From NCBI RefSeq assembly GCF_004363245.1, contig NZ_SNYV01000011.1, forward strand, positions 930,001-994,000: DNA of 64,000 nucleotides, given 5' to 3'. The first letter of the stretch is position 1. Each line of letters begins with the position of its first letter. The stretch comes from Sphingobacterium yanglingense (lineage in GTDB: Bacteria > Bacteroidota > Bacteroidia > Sphingobacteriales > Sphingobacteriaceae). Under the pieces are notes generated by a model. That model did not search any database. It saw only the letters and a list, made by a program, of their open reading frames with translations, and was not told the DNA's origin. Made by a program: the position numbers and the translations under genes. This document shows, piece after piece, positions 55,984 through 64,000 of this stretch.

Positions 55984-56018
55984 TTATTTAAGTCTATTGA
56001 TAAAACAGACTTAAATAA
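55984..56018. repeat. 12-bp perfect inverted repeat in divergent region
   Basis: TTATTTAAGTCT (55984-55995) and AGACTTAAATAA (56007-56018) form a perfect stem with an 11-nt spacer. It lies about 70 bp upstream of the DMT transporter gene. No T-run follows on either strand, so an operator is more likely than a terminator. Confidence 0.5.
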
Positions 56019-56303
56019 CCAAAAAAACTAACGAAATAAACACAATAAACAACAATAAAAACAATCAAAAAAAACAACAAAATCAACGTAAAAAAAACAA
56101 CAAAAAAACTACTTAAATAAAAGCCTAACACAATCATAAAACCGAATTAAAACAGCATTAAAACAGCAAAACAACAAAAACAACATCAAAAAACAAGAAA
56201 AATAACAACAAAAAATACATAAAATAATACACGAAAAACACCATAAAAAAAACAACAAAACACATCGTAAAACGAGAAATAAAATCAAATAAATAAAAAA
56301 ATA
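56019..56303. other. A/C-only low-complexity tract
   Basis: About 285 bp of the plus strand are built almost wholly from A and C, as runs such as AAAAAAAACAACAAAA. Counting 56041-56100 gives 43 A, 11 C, 5 T and 1 G. There is no gene, tandem period or hairpin within it. It ends at the promoter of the aromatic operon, so it could act as a bent or flexible upstream element. Confidence 0.7.
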
Positions 56304-56335
56304 TTTGGATATTATTTTTCTATCACATACCTTTG
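56304..56335 (+). promoter_or_regulatory. promoter of the pheA attenuator transcript
   Basis: TTTG (56304-56307) and TACCTTTG (56328-56335) are separated by 20 nt, an ideal Bacteroidota -33/-7 pair. The start would fall near 56341-56343, about 13 nt before the leader-peptide ATG. Confidence 0.8.
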
Positions 56336-56354
56336 AGCTATCAAAACAGAGACA

Positions 56355-56420
56355 ATGAATACAATGACTACATACAACTATTTTTACTTCTTTTATTTTA
56401 GCGATAAGAGCCGGGGCTAG
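56355..56420 (+). CDS. Phe/Tyr leader peptide of the pheA operon
   Basis: This 21-codon reading frame begins with ATG at 56355 and ends with TAG at 56418. It encodes MNTMTTYNYFYFFYFSDKSR followed by Gly. Residues 7-15 are YNYFYFFYF, so eight of nine codons in a row are Tyr or Phe (four each). The frame sits between a strong promoter and a strong terminator ahead of pheA. That is the layout of a translation-coupled attenuator that senses charged tRNA-Phe and tRNA-Tyr. Its last codons and stop overlap the 5' arm of the antiterminator, so a ribosome that finishes the peptide would mask that arm. Confidence 0.88.
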   Translation: MNTMTTYNYFYFFYFSDKSRG

Positions 56421-56484
56421 TATGTATAAAGTTCATTACATGAATAGAATATAAAAGGTCCCGGATTGAATCCGGGACCTTTTT
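56411..56484 (+). promoter_or_regulatory. attenuator: antiterminator and terminator before pheA
   Basis: The terminator is a 13-bp stem (56453-56465 with 56471-56483, loop TTGAA) ending in a T-run, placed 16 nt before pheA. A competing helix pairs CCGGGGCT (56411-56418) with GGTCCCGG (56457-56464), 8 bp with two G-U pairs, using the terminator's own 5' arm. Stalling at the Tyr/Phe codons leaves 56411-56418 free and favours read-through; normal translation hides it and favours termination. Confidence 0.85.
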
Positions 56485-56499
56485 CGTTAAGTATTAAAT

Positions 56500-57324
56500 A
56501 TGAAAACAAAAATTGCAATTCAAGGTGTAAAGGCTTCATTTCATGAAGAAGCTGCATTCAAGTACTTCGGTCAGGACATCGAAACATTAGAATGTAGTTC
56601 ATTCAAACAGACCTGCGAGATGCTCAAACAAAGCAAAGCGGACTATGTAGTGATGGCCATTGAAAATTCAATTGCGGGGAGTATTTTACCCAACTACAAC
56701 TTATTACGGGATTACAGATTCCACATCGTGGGCGAAGTTCACCTTAATATACAGCAAAACCTTCTGGCACTTCCGGGTGTCAAACTAAGCGATGTGCAAT
56801 ATGTCGAATCCCACCCCATTGCTATCCGTCAGTGCGACGAGTTTCTCTCGGACCATCCAGGCTGGATTATAAAAGAAGGCTTAGATACAGCAGGCTGTGC
56901 AAAAAAAATAAAAGAGGAGCAACTTACCAATACAGCTGCCATAGCAGGAGAATTTGCGGCTAAAATATATGGCCTTCAGATTCTTGAGAAAAGAATTGAA
57001 ACGAACAAAAAAAACGCAACGCGATTCCTGATTTTGAGCAATGAGGTAGTTGAACAAAAGGGTGCTAACAAAGCTTCTCTTTCCTTCCAGACGGGCAATG
57101 CTGTAGGTGCACTAGCTTCCGTTTTACAATGTTTTGCGGAACAAAACGTAAACCTAAGCAAAATACAATCTATGCCCGTAGTAGGACGCCGCAACGAGTA
57201 TGACTTCTACGTTGACGTGGAGTGGAAAAAGCAGGCCGATTACGACGCTGCGATCCGTAAGGTCCTGAAACACACCGTCAATTTCAGCATCCTGGGCGAG
57301 TACATCAAAAACGAAAAAGTATAA
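56500..57324 (+). CDS. pheA: prephenate dehydratase with ACT domain
   Basis: This 274-residue enzyme turns prephenate into phenylpyruvate, the committed step to Phe. The catalytic domain (about 1-180) has IENSIAGSI, VESHPIAIRQC and KKNATRFLIL, with the TRF threonine intact. The ACT domain (about 190-270) starts near ASLSFQTGNAVGALASVL. Its usual Phe-binding ESRP motif reads QSMP here. There is no fused chorismate mutase; that activity is supplied by the next gene. It is the first structural gene after the attenuator. Confidence 0.95.
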   Translation: MKTKIAIQGVKASFHEEAAFKYFGQDIETLECSSFKQTCEMLKQSKADYVVMAIENSIAGSILPNYNLLRDYRFHIVGEVHLNIQQNLLALPGVKLSDVQYVESHPIAIRQCDEFLSDHPGWIIKEGLDTAGCAKKIKEEQLTNTAAIAGEFAAKIYGLQILEKRIETNKKNATRFLILSNEVVEQKGANKASLSFQTGNAVGALASVLQCFAEQNVNLSKIQSMPVVGRRNEYDFYVDVEWKKQADYDAAIRKVLKHTVNFSILGEYIKNEKV

Positions 57325-57369
57325 CACAAACAACATAGTAAGTTTAAAAAATTAAAAATTGAAAATAAG

Positions 57370-58476
57370 ATGAAACATTCATTAGACATCCTTCCTTTAC
57401 AATCTTGGATAAACACTGGAGACAAACCTTTAATCATTGCAGGACCATGTAGTGCTGAAACAGAAGAACAACTCGTTTCGACAGCACACTTACTCGCAAA
57501 CACAGGTAAGGTCAATGTATTACGTGCTGGAATCTGGAAACCCCGCACCCGTCCAGGTGAGTTCGAAGGTATTGGAAGTGTTGGTTTACAATGGTTGAAA
57601 AGAGCAAAAGAAGAGACTGGATTACTTACTGCGACAGAAGTTGCTACAGCTAAACACGTAGAAGAAGCTCTTGCTGCTGGTGTAGACGTACTATGGGTGG
57701 GTGCCCGTTCTACTGCAAACCCTTTCACTGTTCAGGAAATCGCTGATGCATTAAAAGGTGTCGATGTACCTGTATTGGTTAAAAACCCCGTAAACCCAGA
57801 TCTATCTTTATGGATTGGAGCATTGGAACGTATCAATGGAGCAGGAATCAAAAAACTTGGTGCAATACATAGAGGATTCTCTTCTTTCGAAAAGACAGCC
57901 TTCCGTAATGAACCTATGTGGGACATCGCTATCCAATTGAAAACTATTGCCCCTGAATTACCTATTATCAATGACCCGAGCCATATCTGTGGTAACCGCG
58001 AACTAATTCCGTACGTTACACAAAAAGCAATGGACATGGATATGCAGGGACTTATCATCGAGTCACATATCGACCCTTCTGTCGCCTGGACCGATGCCAA
58101 ACAACAAGTAACTCCCGCTGCACTTTCAGATTTATTGGACAATCTTTCAATCCGCCATGCAGCATCAAACAACCCTGCTTTCGACGATAAATTGGCCGAA
58201 TTGCGTCAGCAAATCGACAAATTGGATGATCAAATCATCAAACAGATCGGTGATCGTATGAAGATTGCGGAGAAAATCGGAGAGTATAAACGTGACAACC
58301 ATGTTACTATTCTTCAGGTCTCACGCTGGGACGAAATTGTTCAAAAACGTGTACAATTAGCAAGAGCATTAAATCTAAGCGAGGACTTTACGGTAAAATA
58401 TTTAGAGCTATTGCACAATGAGTCAATCCGCAAGCAAAACGAAATTATGAATGAAAAAGTTAATGCGGAGGTATAA
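57370..58476 (+). CDS. DAHP synthase (type I-beta) fused to chorismate mutase (AroQ)
   Basis: This 368-residue protein joins the first and a late step of the pathway. Residues 1-260 are a KdsA-like DAHP synthase (GPCSAETEEQLVS, AGIWKPRTRP, VLVKNPVNPDLSLW, IINDPSHICGNRELIP) that joins PEP and erythrose 4-phosphate. Residues 275-360 are an AroQ helical chorismate mutase (ELRQQIDKLDDQIIKQIGDR and the later Arg/Lys pair). In such fusions the mutase domain also carries feedback control by prephenate. It starts 46 nt after pheA and abuts aroA without a gap. Confidence 0.94.
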   Translation: MKHSLDILPLQSWINTGDKPLIIAGPCSAETEEQLVSTAHLLANTGKVNVLRAGIWKPRTRPGEFEGIGSVGLQWLKRAKEETGLLTATEVATAKHVEEALAAGVDVLWVGARSTANPFTVQEIADALKGVDVPVLVKNPVNPDLSLWIGALERINGAGIKKLGAIHRGFSSFEKTAFRNEPMWDIAIQLKTIAPELPIINDPSHICGNRELIPYVTQKAMDMDMQGLIIESHIDPSVAWTDAKQQVTPAALSDLLDNLSIRHAASNNPAFDDKLAELRQQIDKLDDQIIKQIGDRMKIAEKIGEYKRDNHVTILQVSRWDEIVQKRVQLARALNLSEDFTVKYLELLHNESIRKQNEIMNEKVNAEV

Positions 58477-59724
58477 ATGAGCCAAACAAGCATCAAGCTC
58501 ACTCATTCTACGCGACAAATAAGCGGCACGGTACAGCTCACTGGTTCTAAATCAGAGAGCAACCGAGCGCTCATAATACAAGCCATCAGTAAGGGAAAGG
58601 TTGAAATAAAAAACCTTTCCCAAGCGGATGATACCGTATTATTAACCAACGCCTTGAAAACGGCCCACCAAGATAGTGATACGTCAAAAACCATAGATAT
58701 CGGTCCTGCTGGCACAGCTATGCGCTTCCTGACTTCTTATCTCAACTTATTACCAGGCGACTTTATACTAACAGGAACTAAGCGGATGCAGCAGCGCCCG
58801 ATAGGTATCCTTGTAGACGCTCTGAACAGCTTAGGCACAACTATCGAATACACACAGGTATCAGGCTACCCTCCACTACATATACATGGACCATTAGCGC
58901 AATCGGCTACGAGTGTAACTATAAAAGGAGATATCAGCAGTCAATACATATCCTCCCTACTTCTAATAGCTTCCGCTTTAAAGCAAGGACTAAGACTTGA
59001 TATCCAGGGCGAGCTAACATCAAAGCCTTATGTCACGATGACTTTGGATATGTTGAGGGAAGTTGGAATACAGCACACCTGGACAGACAATAGCATCTAT
59101 ATCGCACCACAAAACGCTATACCAAGCACATTATATATTGAGCCAGACTGGAGTGCGGCCTCCTATTGGTACGCAATGGTTGCTTTATCAGAAAAAGGCG
59201 CAATCAGATTACCTGGGCTCAAGCGCTCAAGTCTACAAGGTGATATAGCAATTGCTGAAATCATGACGCATTTCGGTGTAAAGACTACATTTGAAGATAA
59301 TTCGATCTATCTTGAAAAGGTCGAAATCACTTCTCAAAAGGAACTATTTGATTTCAAATCATGCCCAGACCTTGCACAGACAGTCGTTGTAGTAGCATCA
59401 GCACTAAAACGCAATGTTTCATTCACCGGTCTAGAGACCTTAAAAATCAAAGAAACTGACCGAATTGCCGCGCTACAGAAAGAAATTGCAAAATATGGCG
59501 CACGGCTTGAAGAAGATGGAACCACCTACCATCTCTACAGCGAGTATGTTGATGACCCAGGTGAGATTGCGATCGAAACCTATGAAGATCACCGCATGGC
59601 TATGGCTTTCGCTCCACTTGCTCTAGTATTTAAGCAAATTCGAATAGTAGAACCTCAAGTTGTAGAAAAATCTTATCCTACATTTTGGGATGACCTACGC
59701 GAGCAAGGATTTACTATATCCTAA
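58477..59724 (+). CDS. aroA: 3-phosphoshikimate 1-carboxyvinyltransferase (EPSP synthase)
   Basis: This 415-residue enzyme joins shikimate 3-phosphate and PEP. Motifs include TGSKSESNRALI (PEP/shikimate binding), DIGPAGTAMRFL, KGDISSQYISSLLL and YEDHRMAMAFAPLAL. It is on the short side for the family but intact. The class I glyphosate-site motif is present as AGTAMRF in place of NAGTAMR. It begins directly after the preceding stop codon. Confidence 0.95.
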   Translation: MSQTSIKLTHSTRQISGTVQLTGSKSESNRALIIQAISKGKVEIKNLSQADDTVLLTNALKTAHQDSDTSKTIDIGPAGTAMRFLTSYLNLLPGDFILTGTKRMQQRPIGILVDALNSLGTTIEYTQVSGYPPLHIHGPLAQSATSVTIKGDISSQYISSLLLIASALKQGLRLDIQGELTSKPYVTMTLDMLREVGIQHTWTDNSIYIAPQNAIPSTLYIEPDWSAASYWYAMVALSEKGAIRLPGLKRSSLQGDIAIAEIMTHFGVKTTFEDNSIYLEKVEITSQKELFDFKSCPDLAQTVVVVASALKRNVSFTGLETLKIKETDRIAALQKEIAKYGARLEEDGTTYHLYSEYVDDPGEIAIETYEDHRMAMAFAPLALVFKQIRIVEPQVVEKSYPTFWDDLREQGFTIS

Positions 59725-59738
59725 ACATTTATTGATAT

Positions 59739-59771
59739 ATCGTCTATATTTTTAGCTAAAGTATAGACGAT
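59739..59771 (+). terminator. hairpin between aroA and aroC
   Basis: ATCGTCTATA (59739-59748) pairs with TATAGACGAT (59762-59771) over 10 bp; the loop holds the self-complementary TTTAGCTAAA. Only a weak T-rich sequence follows, so it may be a partial terminator or a processing site within the operon. Confidence 0.5.
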
Positions 59772-59799
59772 TTAATATATTTACCACAATTATTAAATT

Positions 59800-60897
59800 A
59801 TGGCAGGAAATTCATTTGGTGATTTATTCAGGATAACTACGTTTGGTGAATCCCATGGTGCAGCAATAGGTGTCATCTTAGATGGATGTCCCTCAAACAT
59901 CACAATAGACGAAGCTTTTATTCAGTCCGAACTAGATAAGAGACGTCCTGGGCAATCCAAAATTACCACTCAGCGTAAGGAAAGCGATACTGCACAACTA
60001 TTATCTGGCGTATTCGAAGGCAAATCGACCGGAACACCTATCGCAATTGTAATTCCCAATGAAGACCAGCGATCCAAAGACTACTCCCACATCAGTGACA
60101 AATTCCGTCCCTCCCATGCGGACTATACCTACCAAATGAAATATGGCATACGGGATTATCGTGGTGGTGGGCGCTCATCTGCAAGAGAAACTGCCGCGCG
60201 GGTAGCTGCAGGAGCTATTGCCAAGCTATTCCTCAAACAACAAGGGATTGAGATCTTTGCGCATGTATCCGGAGTCGGCAGTATAACATCTCCCAACTTA
60301 GATACAGCAGATCTAGCCCGTCTTTTAGAACTCCGCGAAGACAATATAGTCCGTTGTGCCGATCCTGCTACTGCCACCGAGATGATTACCTACATCGATG
60401 GTATACGCAAGGCCGGAGATACCGTAGGTGGACGTATCTCTACTGTCATCCGCAATCTACCTGTCGGATTAGGCGAACCCGTTTTTGATAAGTTACATGC
60501 TGATCTTGCTAAAGCAATGATGGGAATCAACGCTGTACATGGCTTTGAGTACGGATCCGGATTTGAAGGTTCTAAATATAAAGGTTCAGAACATAACGAT
60601 ATCTTCTCAAAAGAGGGTACAAAAACAATAACCCGAACCAACTATTCCGGAGGCATACAAGGTGGCATATCAAACGGAATGGATGTAACATTCAATGTTG
60701 CATTTAAGCCCGTCGCTACCATTATGCGTGACCAACCGACGCTAAACGAAGCCGGTGAAGAAACCGTTATTTCGGGCAAGGGAAGACACGATCCTTGTGT
60801 AGTACCTAGAGCTGTTATTATCGTAGAGGCCATGGCAGCCCTCGTTATTGCAGATCATCTATTAAAATATAACGCATATCTAAATGTCAAAAAGTAA
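59800..60897 (+). CDS. aroC: chorismate synthase
   Basis: This 365-residue FMN-dependent enzyme makes chorismate from EPSP. Signatures are all present: [53 protein letters not shown] and [11 protein letters not shown]. Length is normal. Its end overlaps the ROK gene by 14 nt. Confidence 0.97.
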   Translation: MAGNSFGDLFRITTFGESHGAAIGVILDGCPSNITIDEAFIQSELDKRRPGQSKITTQRKESDTAQLLSGVFEGKSTGTPIAIVIPNEDQRSKDYSHISDKFRPSHADYTYQMKYGIRDYRGGGRSSARETAARVAAGAIAKLFLKQQGIEIFAHVSGVGSITSPNLDTADLARLLELREDNIVRCADPATATEMITYIDGIRKAGDTVGGRISTVIRNLPVGLGEPVFDKLHADLAKAMMGINAVHGFEYGSGFEGSKYKGSEHNDIFSKEGTKTITRTNYSGGIQGGISNGMDVTFNVAFKPVATIMRDQPTLNEAGEETVISGKGRHDPCVVPRAVIIVEAMAALVIADHLLKYNAYLNVKK

Positions 60898-61741
60898 GTC
60901 TAAATATATTTTAGCTTGTGATATCGGAGGTACACACATTACCTCCGCTATTATCACAAGCGATACATGGTCAATTCTTTCAGAAACAATTGTCAGAAAA
61001 CCGATAAATTCAGCTCAAAATGCTAAATCGATTTTTCTATCATGGGGAAGTGCTATGAACGAATCTATAGCGCTTTTGGGGCTACCTATCAATCAGATCG
61101 GCATCGCCATGCCAGGACCTTTTGACTATGAAAACGGCATTTCTATGATGAAAGGTCAAAATAAATACGACGCACTTTACCAACTCGACATCACCGCAGG
61201 TCTACGCGATACACTCACTACACCTACGCTAGAGATACGTTACATCAATGATGCAGCAGCATTTCTACAGGGAGAAATATTTGCCACCGGACGCCATAAT
61301 GAAAAAAAGATCCTAGGTATCACCCTGGGTACTGGTCTCGGTAGTGCAATATGGCAGCAAGGAGATAAGGCCATAGACGCCGACTTATGGGATACCCCTT
61401 ATAAAGAACGTATTTTTGAAGAATACCTCGTGACACGCTGGTTTACTCGCAGATTTGAAGAAATCGCTGGACACAAAGAAAACGGATTGAAAGAAATAAT
61501 AGAAAAGCATAATACCTCCGACAGCTTTCACTTATTAATTGCTGAATACAGAGCGCACCTCTATCAGTTCCTTCAGTATTTTAGCAGCGTAGAATCGTGC
61601 AACGACTATATCATAGGAGGCAACATCGCAAAAGCTTGGGATATCATCAATCAGGATGATTATTTCAAGGATTTCAACATCTCTATCGGTATATATGAAG
61701 AAAAAGCAGCGCTTATAGGCGCCGCTTCTCAATTTGAATAA
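60884..61741 (+). CDS. ROK family sugar kinase-like protein without the zinc motif
   Basis: This 285-residue ASKHA-fold protein has the phosphate-binding start [22 protein letters not shown], the catalytic Asp in [12 protein letters not shown], and [14 protein letters not shown]. The ROK zinc motif (GHx~11CxCGxxGCxE) is absent; the region after GTGLG has no Cys cluster. A few sugar kinases in this phylum share this feature. The substrate is unclear, probably a hexose. It overlaps aroC and so is translated with the aromatic operon, with no obvious pathway link. Confidence 0.8.
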   Translation: MSKSKSKYILACDIGGTHITSAIITSDTWSILSETIVRKPINSAQNAKSIFLSWGSAMNESIALLGLPINQIGIAMPGPFDYENGISMMKGQNKYDALYQLDITAGLRDTLTTPTLEIRYINDAAAFLQGEIFATGRHNEKKILGITLGTGLGSAIWQQGDKAIDADLWDTPYKERIFEEYLVTRWFTRRFEEIAGHKENGLKEIIEKHNTSDSFHLLIAEYRAHLYQFLQYFSSVESCNDYIIGGNIAKAWDIINQDDYFKDFNISIGIYEEKAALIGAASQFE

Positions 61742-61748
61742 TATCTAA

Positions 61749-61764
61749 AGGGCAATTGTGCCCT
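61749..61764. terminator. small hairpin between ROK and E1 genes
   Basis: AGGGCA (61749-61754) pairs with TGCCCT (61759-61764) around ATTG. It lies between convergent genes. There is no strong T-run, so termination is likely but weak. Confidence 0.4.
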
Positions 61765-61786
61765 ATAAAGTCAAAAAAAATCCTTT

Positions 61787-64000
61787 TTAAAACAAATCCG
61801 GGAATTGTTGTGGGTTGACATCATTCATAATCTGATATACAGATTCAATGATATCATCCACAGCAGGTTTGGTAAAATAGTCTCCATCAGATCCATATGG
61901 CGGACGATGAGCCTTCGCACTCAACGTCAATGGTTGACTATCCAGATGATAGTATCCCTTTTGTTCCTCCAGGATCTGCTGCAATATAAAAGCACTGGCC
62001 CCTCCAGGTACATCTTCATCAACCACCAATAGACGATTAGTCTTTTGCAAAGAGTTTGCGCACAGGTGCGTCCGATCAAATGGTTGCAAACACTGTATGT
62101 CAATAATTTCTATAGATATACCGATCTTATCTAATTCTAATGCCGCTTCTTGCACCAGTCTCAAAGTCGATCCATACGACACCACGGTAACATCAGTTCC
62201 CTCCCTCATAATTTCCGCAATTCCCAATGGCACCGTAAAATCTCCGACATTATCAGGCATCTTCTCTTTAAGACGATATCCATTCAGGCACTCTATCACC
62301 AAAGCAGGGTCATCCGATTTCAACAAAGTATTGTACATCCCTGCTGCTTGAGTCATATTACGAGGCACACAGATATGAATTCCACGTAAAGCACCCAGCA
62401 GTACTGTCATTGGCGAGCCTGAATGCCATATTCCCTCCAGACGATGTCCACGAGTACGTATGATCACAGGAGCTTTTTGCTGTCCTTTCGTACGATATCC
62501 CAACGTAGCCAGATCGTCACTTAGCACAGGCAGAGCATATATTAAGTAATCCAAATATTGAATCTCTGCGATCGGACGGAGCCCTCTGACAGCAAGACCT
62601 ATACCTTTTCCTATGATGGTCGACTCACGGATTCCCGTATCAAAGACCCGCATATCACCAAATTTATCCTGCAAACCTGCAAACCCTTGGTTTACGTCAC
62701 CGATCTTTCCTACATCTTCACCGAAAGCCAAGATTCGCTCGTCCTTCTTAAAATTAGCTTCAAAACAAGCATTCAGTACTTCCCGCCCATCGACTATAGC
62801 TGCATTTTCACCATAAGCAGCTTCGACAACATCAACATGCAGCGGACTATTGTCCGACTCCACATAAAGCGAACTGTTATATCTATCTTCGTTAAGCTTT
62901 TGCTTTTCCTTATACCAGATCAACAACGCCTGTTTCTGTGGAGAATCTTTAAAACGTAATTCTCGTAGCACCTGTCTTACCGTCGAATACACCTCTTTTA
63001 AAGATGACTCCGAAGAGCTGATCAAAGTTTTTAAAGGCAACTCGACTACCTCTTCATTGATTTCCGAAAGTAATGAAACAGCCTCTTCAAGTTCACTTTG
63101 CAACATCTTACGGTAATCGGACCAAGCTCGACGCTGCTCAATTCGTACAAAATCCTTCGCTTTGTCCTCTATTTCGGTCAATTCATCTTCTGTAGCTATA
63201 CCTGCATCCAACATCCATTGGCGCATTTTCGTATTACAGTCATAATCGACCTCCCACTGTAACCGTTCTTTCGTTTTATATCGCTCGTGCGAACCCGAAG
63301 ATGAATGTCCCTGCGGTTGTGTCAGTTCAGTAACATGTACTATACATGGAATATGTTCCTCACGAGCAATTTTTGCAACCTTCTCGTACGTCTCACAAAG
63401 ACCTGCATAATCCCATCCCTTTACCTTAAAGATTTCAAATCCATTCCCATTTTCATCCCGTTGAAATCCTTTCAGCACCTCAGAAATATCTCCTTTTGTA
63501 GTCTGTACTTCATTAGGTACCGAAATACCGTAACCGTCATCCCAAATAGATATTACAGCAGGAATCTGATGCACACCAGCTGCATTTATCACTTCCCAAA
63601 ACACCCCTTCAGAAGTAGCGGCATTTCCAATATTACAGAAAGCAACCTCATTACCATTCTTCGAAAAATACCCTAGATAAGATAGATCTTTATTATTCCG
63701 ATACAACTTCGAAGCTAACCCGAGTCCCATCGTACGGGCCATCTGCCCACCAGTAGTTGATATATCAGAAAATGAATTCTTTAGTGCAGTTTGATCTTTC
63801 CAGTTACCCTCTTCATCCAACAGACTAGTTGAAAAGTGCGCGACCATCTGACGTCCACCCGACGATATGTCGGCTTCGATATCAGGATTTGCGTACAACT
63901 GGGAGAAAAAATTATAAAGCGTACTTATTCCCGATACAAAAGCAAATGTCTGATCTCTATAATAGCCAGAACGCCAATCCCCAGGTTCAAAAACCTTAGC
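61787..64000 (-). CDS. fused E1 alpha/beta 2-oxoacid dehydrogenase (N-terminus past right edge)
   Basis: The open frame runs from the right edge to a stop at 61787, so at least 737 residues are seen and the true start is outside. The visible N-terminal part has GDWRSGYYRDQTF. The alpha half (to about 370) carries the ThDP site, and the beta half (about 390-737) has EDVGKIGDVNQGFAGLQDKF and VIIRTRGHR. The protein feeds the E2 of a pyruvate or branched-chain 2-oxoacid complex; the exact substrate is unclear. The GDG motif of the ThDP site reads GNA (in CNIGNAATSEGVF), and the NN end is WDDGYGIS. An in-frame TTG at 63898 is not the start. Confidence 0.92.
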   Translation of the reverse strand, partial: AKVFEPGDWRSGYYRDQTFAFVSGISTLYNFFSQLYANPDIEADISSGGRQMVAHFSTSLLDEEGNWKDQTALKNSFSDISTTGGQMARTMGLGLASKLYRNNKDLSYLGYFSKNGNEVAFCNIGNAATSEGVFWEVINAAGVHQIPAVISIWDDGYGISVPNEVQTTKGDISEVLKGFQRDENGNGFEIFKVKGWDYAGLCETYEKVAKIAREEHIPCIVHVTELTQPQGHSSSGSHERYKTKERLQWEVDYDCNTKMRQWMLDAGIATEDELTEIEDKAKDFVRIEQRRAWSDYRKMLQSELEEAVSLLSEINEEVVELPLKTLISSSESSLKEVYSTVRQVLRELRFKDSPQKQALLIWYKEKQKLNEDRYNSSLYVESDNSPLHVDVVEAAYGENAAIVDGREVLNACFEANFKKDERILAFGEDVGKIGDVNQGFAGLQDKFGDMRVFDTGIRESTIIGKGIGLAVRGLRPIAEIQYLDYLIYALPVLSDDLATLGYRTKGQQKAPVIIRTRGHRLEGIWHSGSPMTVLLGALRGIHICVPRNMTQAAGMYNTLLKSDDPALVIECLNGYRLKEKMPDNVGDFTVPLGIAEIMREGTDVTVVSYGSTLRLVQEAALELDKIGISIEIIDIQCLQPFDRTHLCANSLQKTNRLLVVDEDVPGGASAFILQQILEEQKGYYHLDSQPLTLSAKAHRPPYGSDGDYFTKPAVDDIIESVYQIMNDVNPQQFPDLF

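Noticed and set aside
1..64000. CRISPR arrays, insertion sequences, prophage or other defence systems
   Set aside because: No regularly spaced repeats, transposase genes, integrase-phage gene blocks or recognised defence families were seen; the only recombinase is the housekeeping Xer type.

Overview
The window is a stretch of chromosome from a member of the Bacteroidota, most likely a Sphingobacterium-like organism of the Sphingobacteriaceae (the genus is an inference from gene content, not a measured match). Three things point to the phylum. The primary sigma factor is short, about 286 residues, with no region 1.1. Bacteroidota-type promoters of the form TTG-N18-20-TAnnTTTG precede many genes. 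The families are typical: TonB-dependent receptor, type IX secretion C-terminal domain, S46 dipeptidyl peptidase, type III glutamine synthetase, OmpA/PD40 protein and fused E1 dehydrogenase. No insertion sequence, prophage, CRISPR array, toxin-antitoxin pair or other sign of recent transfer was seen; it reads as ordinary, densely packed core genome with some accessory cell-envelope genes.

Layout. 1-5.3 kb: the start of an M13 peptidase, a coupled pair (YgjP-like pseudo-metalloprotease plus MpaB-family haem oxygenase), and an M16 protease. 5.3-9.8 kb: xerD, then a probable metal-uptake operon (His/Cys-rich small protein, TonB receptor, His-rich lipoprotein) with a palindrome in its promoter, then tRNA-Arg(CCG). 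10.4-18.7 kb: riboflavin synthase, a CLC channel with CBS domains, oxyR, an S46 peptidase, a rhodanese-thioredoxin fusion, DUF423 and a CLC-F type transporter. 18.4-26.6 kb: antiporter-icd operon, FtsX-like permease, fmt, XRE regulator, rpoD, SIMPL protein. 26.7-36.5 kb: S9 peptidase, glutamine synthetase III, kdsB, a glycosyltransferase-FKBP-aldo/keto reductase operon, and a phospholipase C-like protein. 36.5-47.7 kb: a type IX secreted protein, queE, a PorE-like OmpA protein, two Gfo/Idh/MocA oxidoreductases, DUF819, a thioesterase and an M1 peptidase. 47.8-53.6 kb: the rod-shape operon mreB-mreC-mreD-mrdA-rodA. 53.6-55.9 kb: a coupled operon of nucleoside phosphorylase, YigZ and a DMT transporter. 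56.3-61.7 kb: aromatic amino acid operon pheA, DAHP synthase/chorismate mutase, aroA, aroC and a ROK kinase. 61.8 kb to the edge: a fused E1 alpha/beta dehydrogenase.

The most notable finding is upstream of pheA. A complete transcription-attenuation leader can be read there: a good promoter, a 21-codon leader peptide with eight Phe/Tyr codons in a run of nine, an antiterminator arm overlapping the leader stop codon, and a strong intrinsic terminator 16 nt before pheA. It predicts that the whole chorismate/Phe branch is controlled by charged tRNA-Phe and tRNA-Tyr. Just upstream lies an unexplained stretch of about 285 bp made almost entirely of A and C. Other points of interest are the palindrome in the promoter of the metal-uptake operon, the pseudo-enzyme partner of the MpaB oxygenase, an isocitrate dehydrogenase with an atypical cofactor pocket, an Asp-to-Asn change in the E1 thiamine-diphosphate motif, and a terminator-like hairpin between mreB and mreC.
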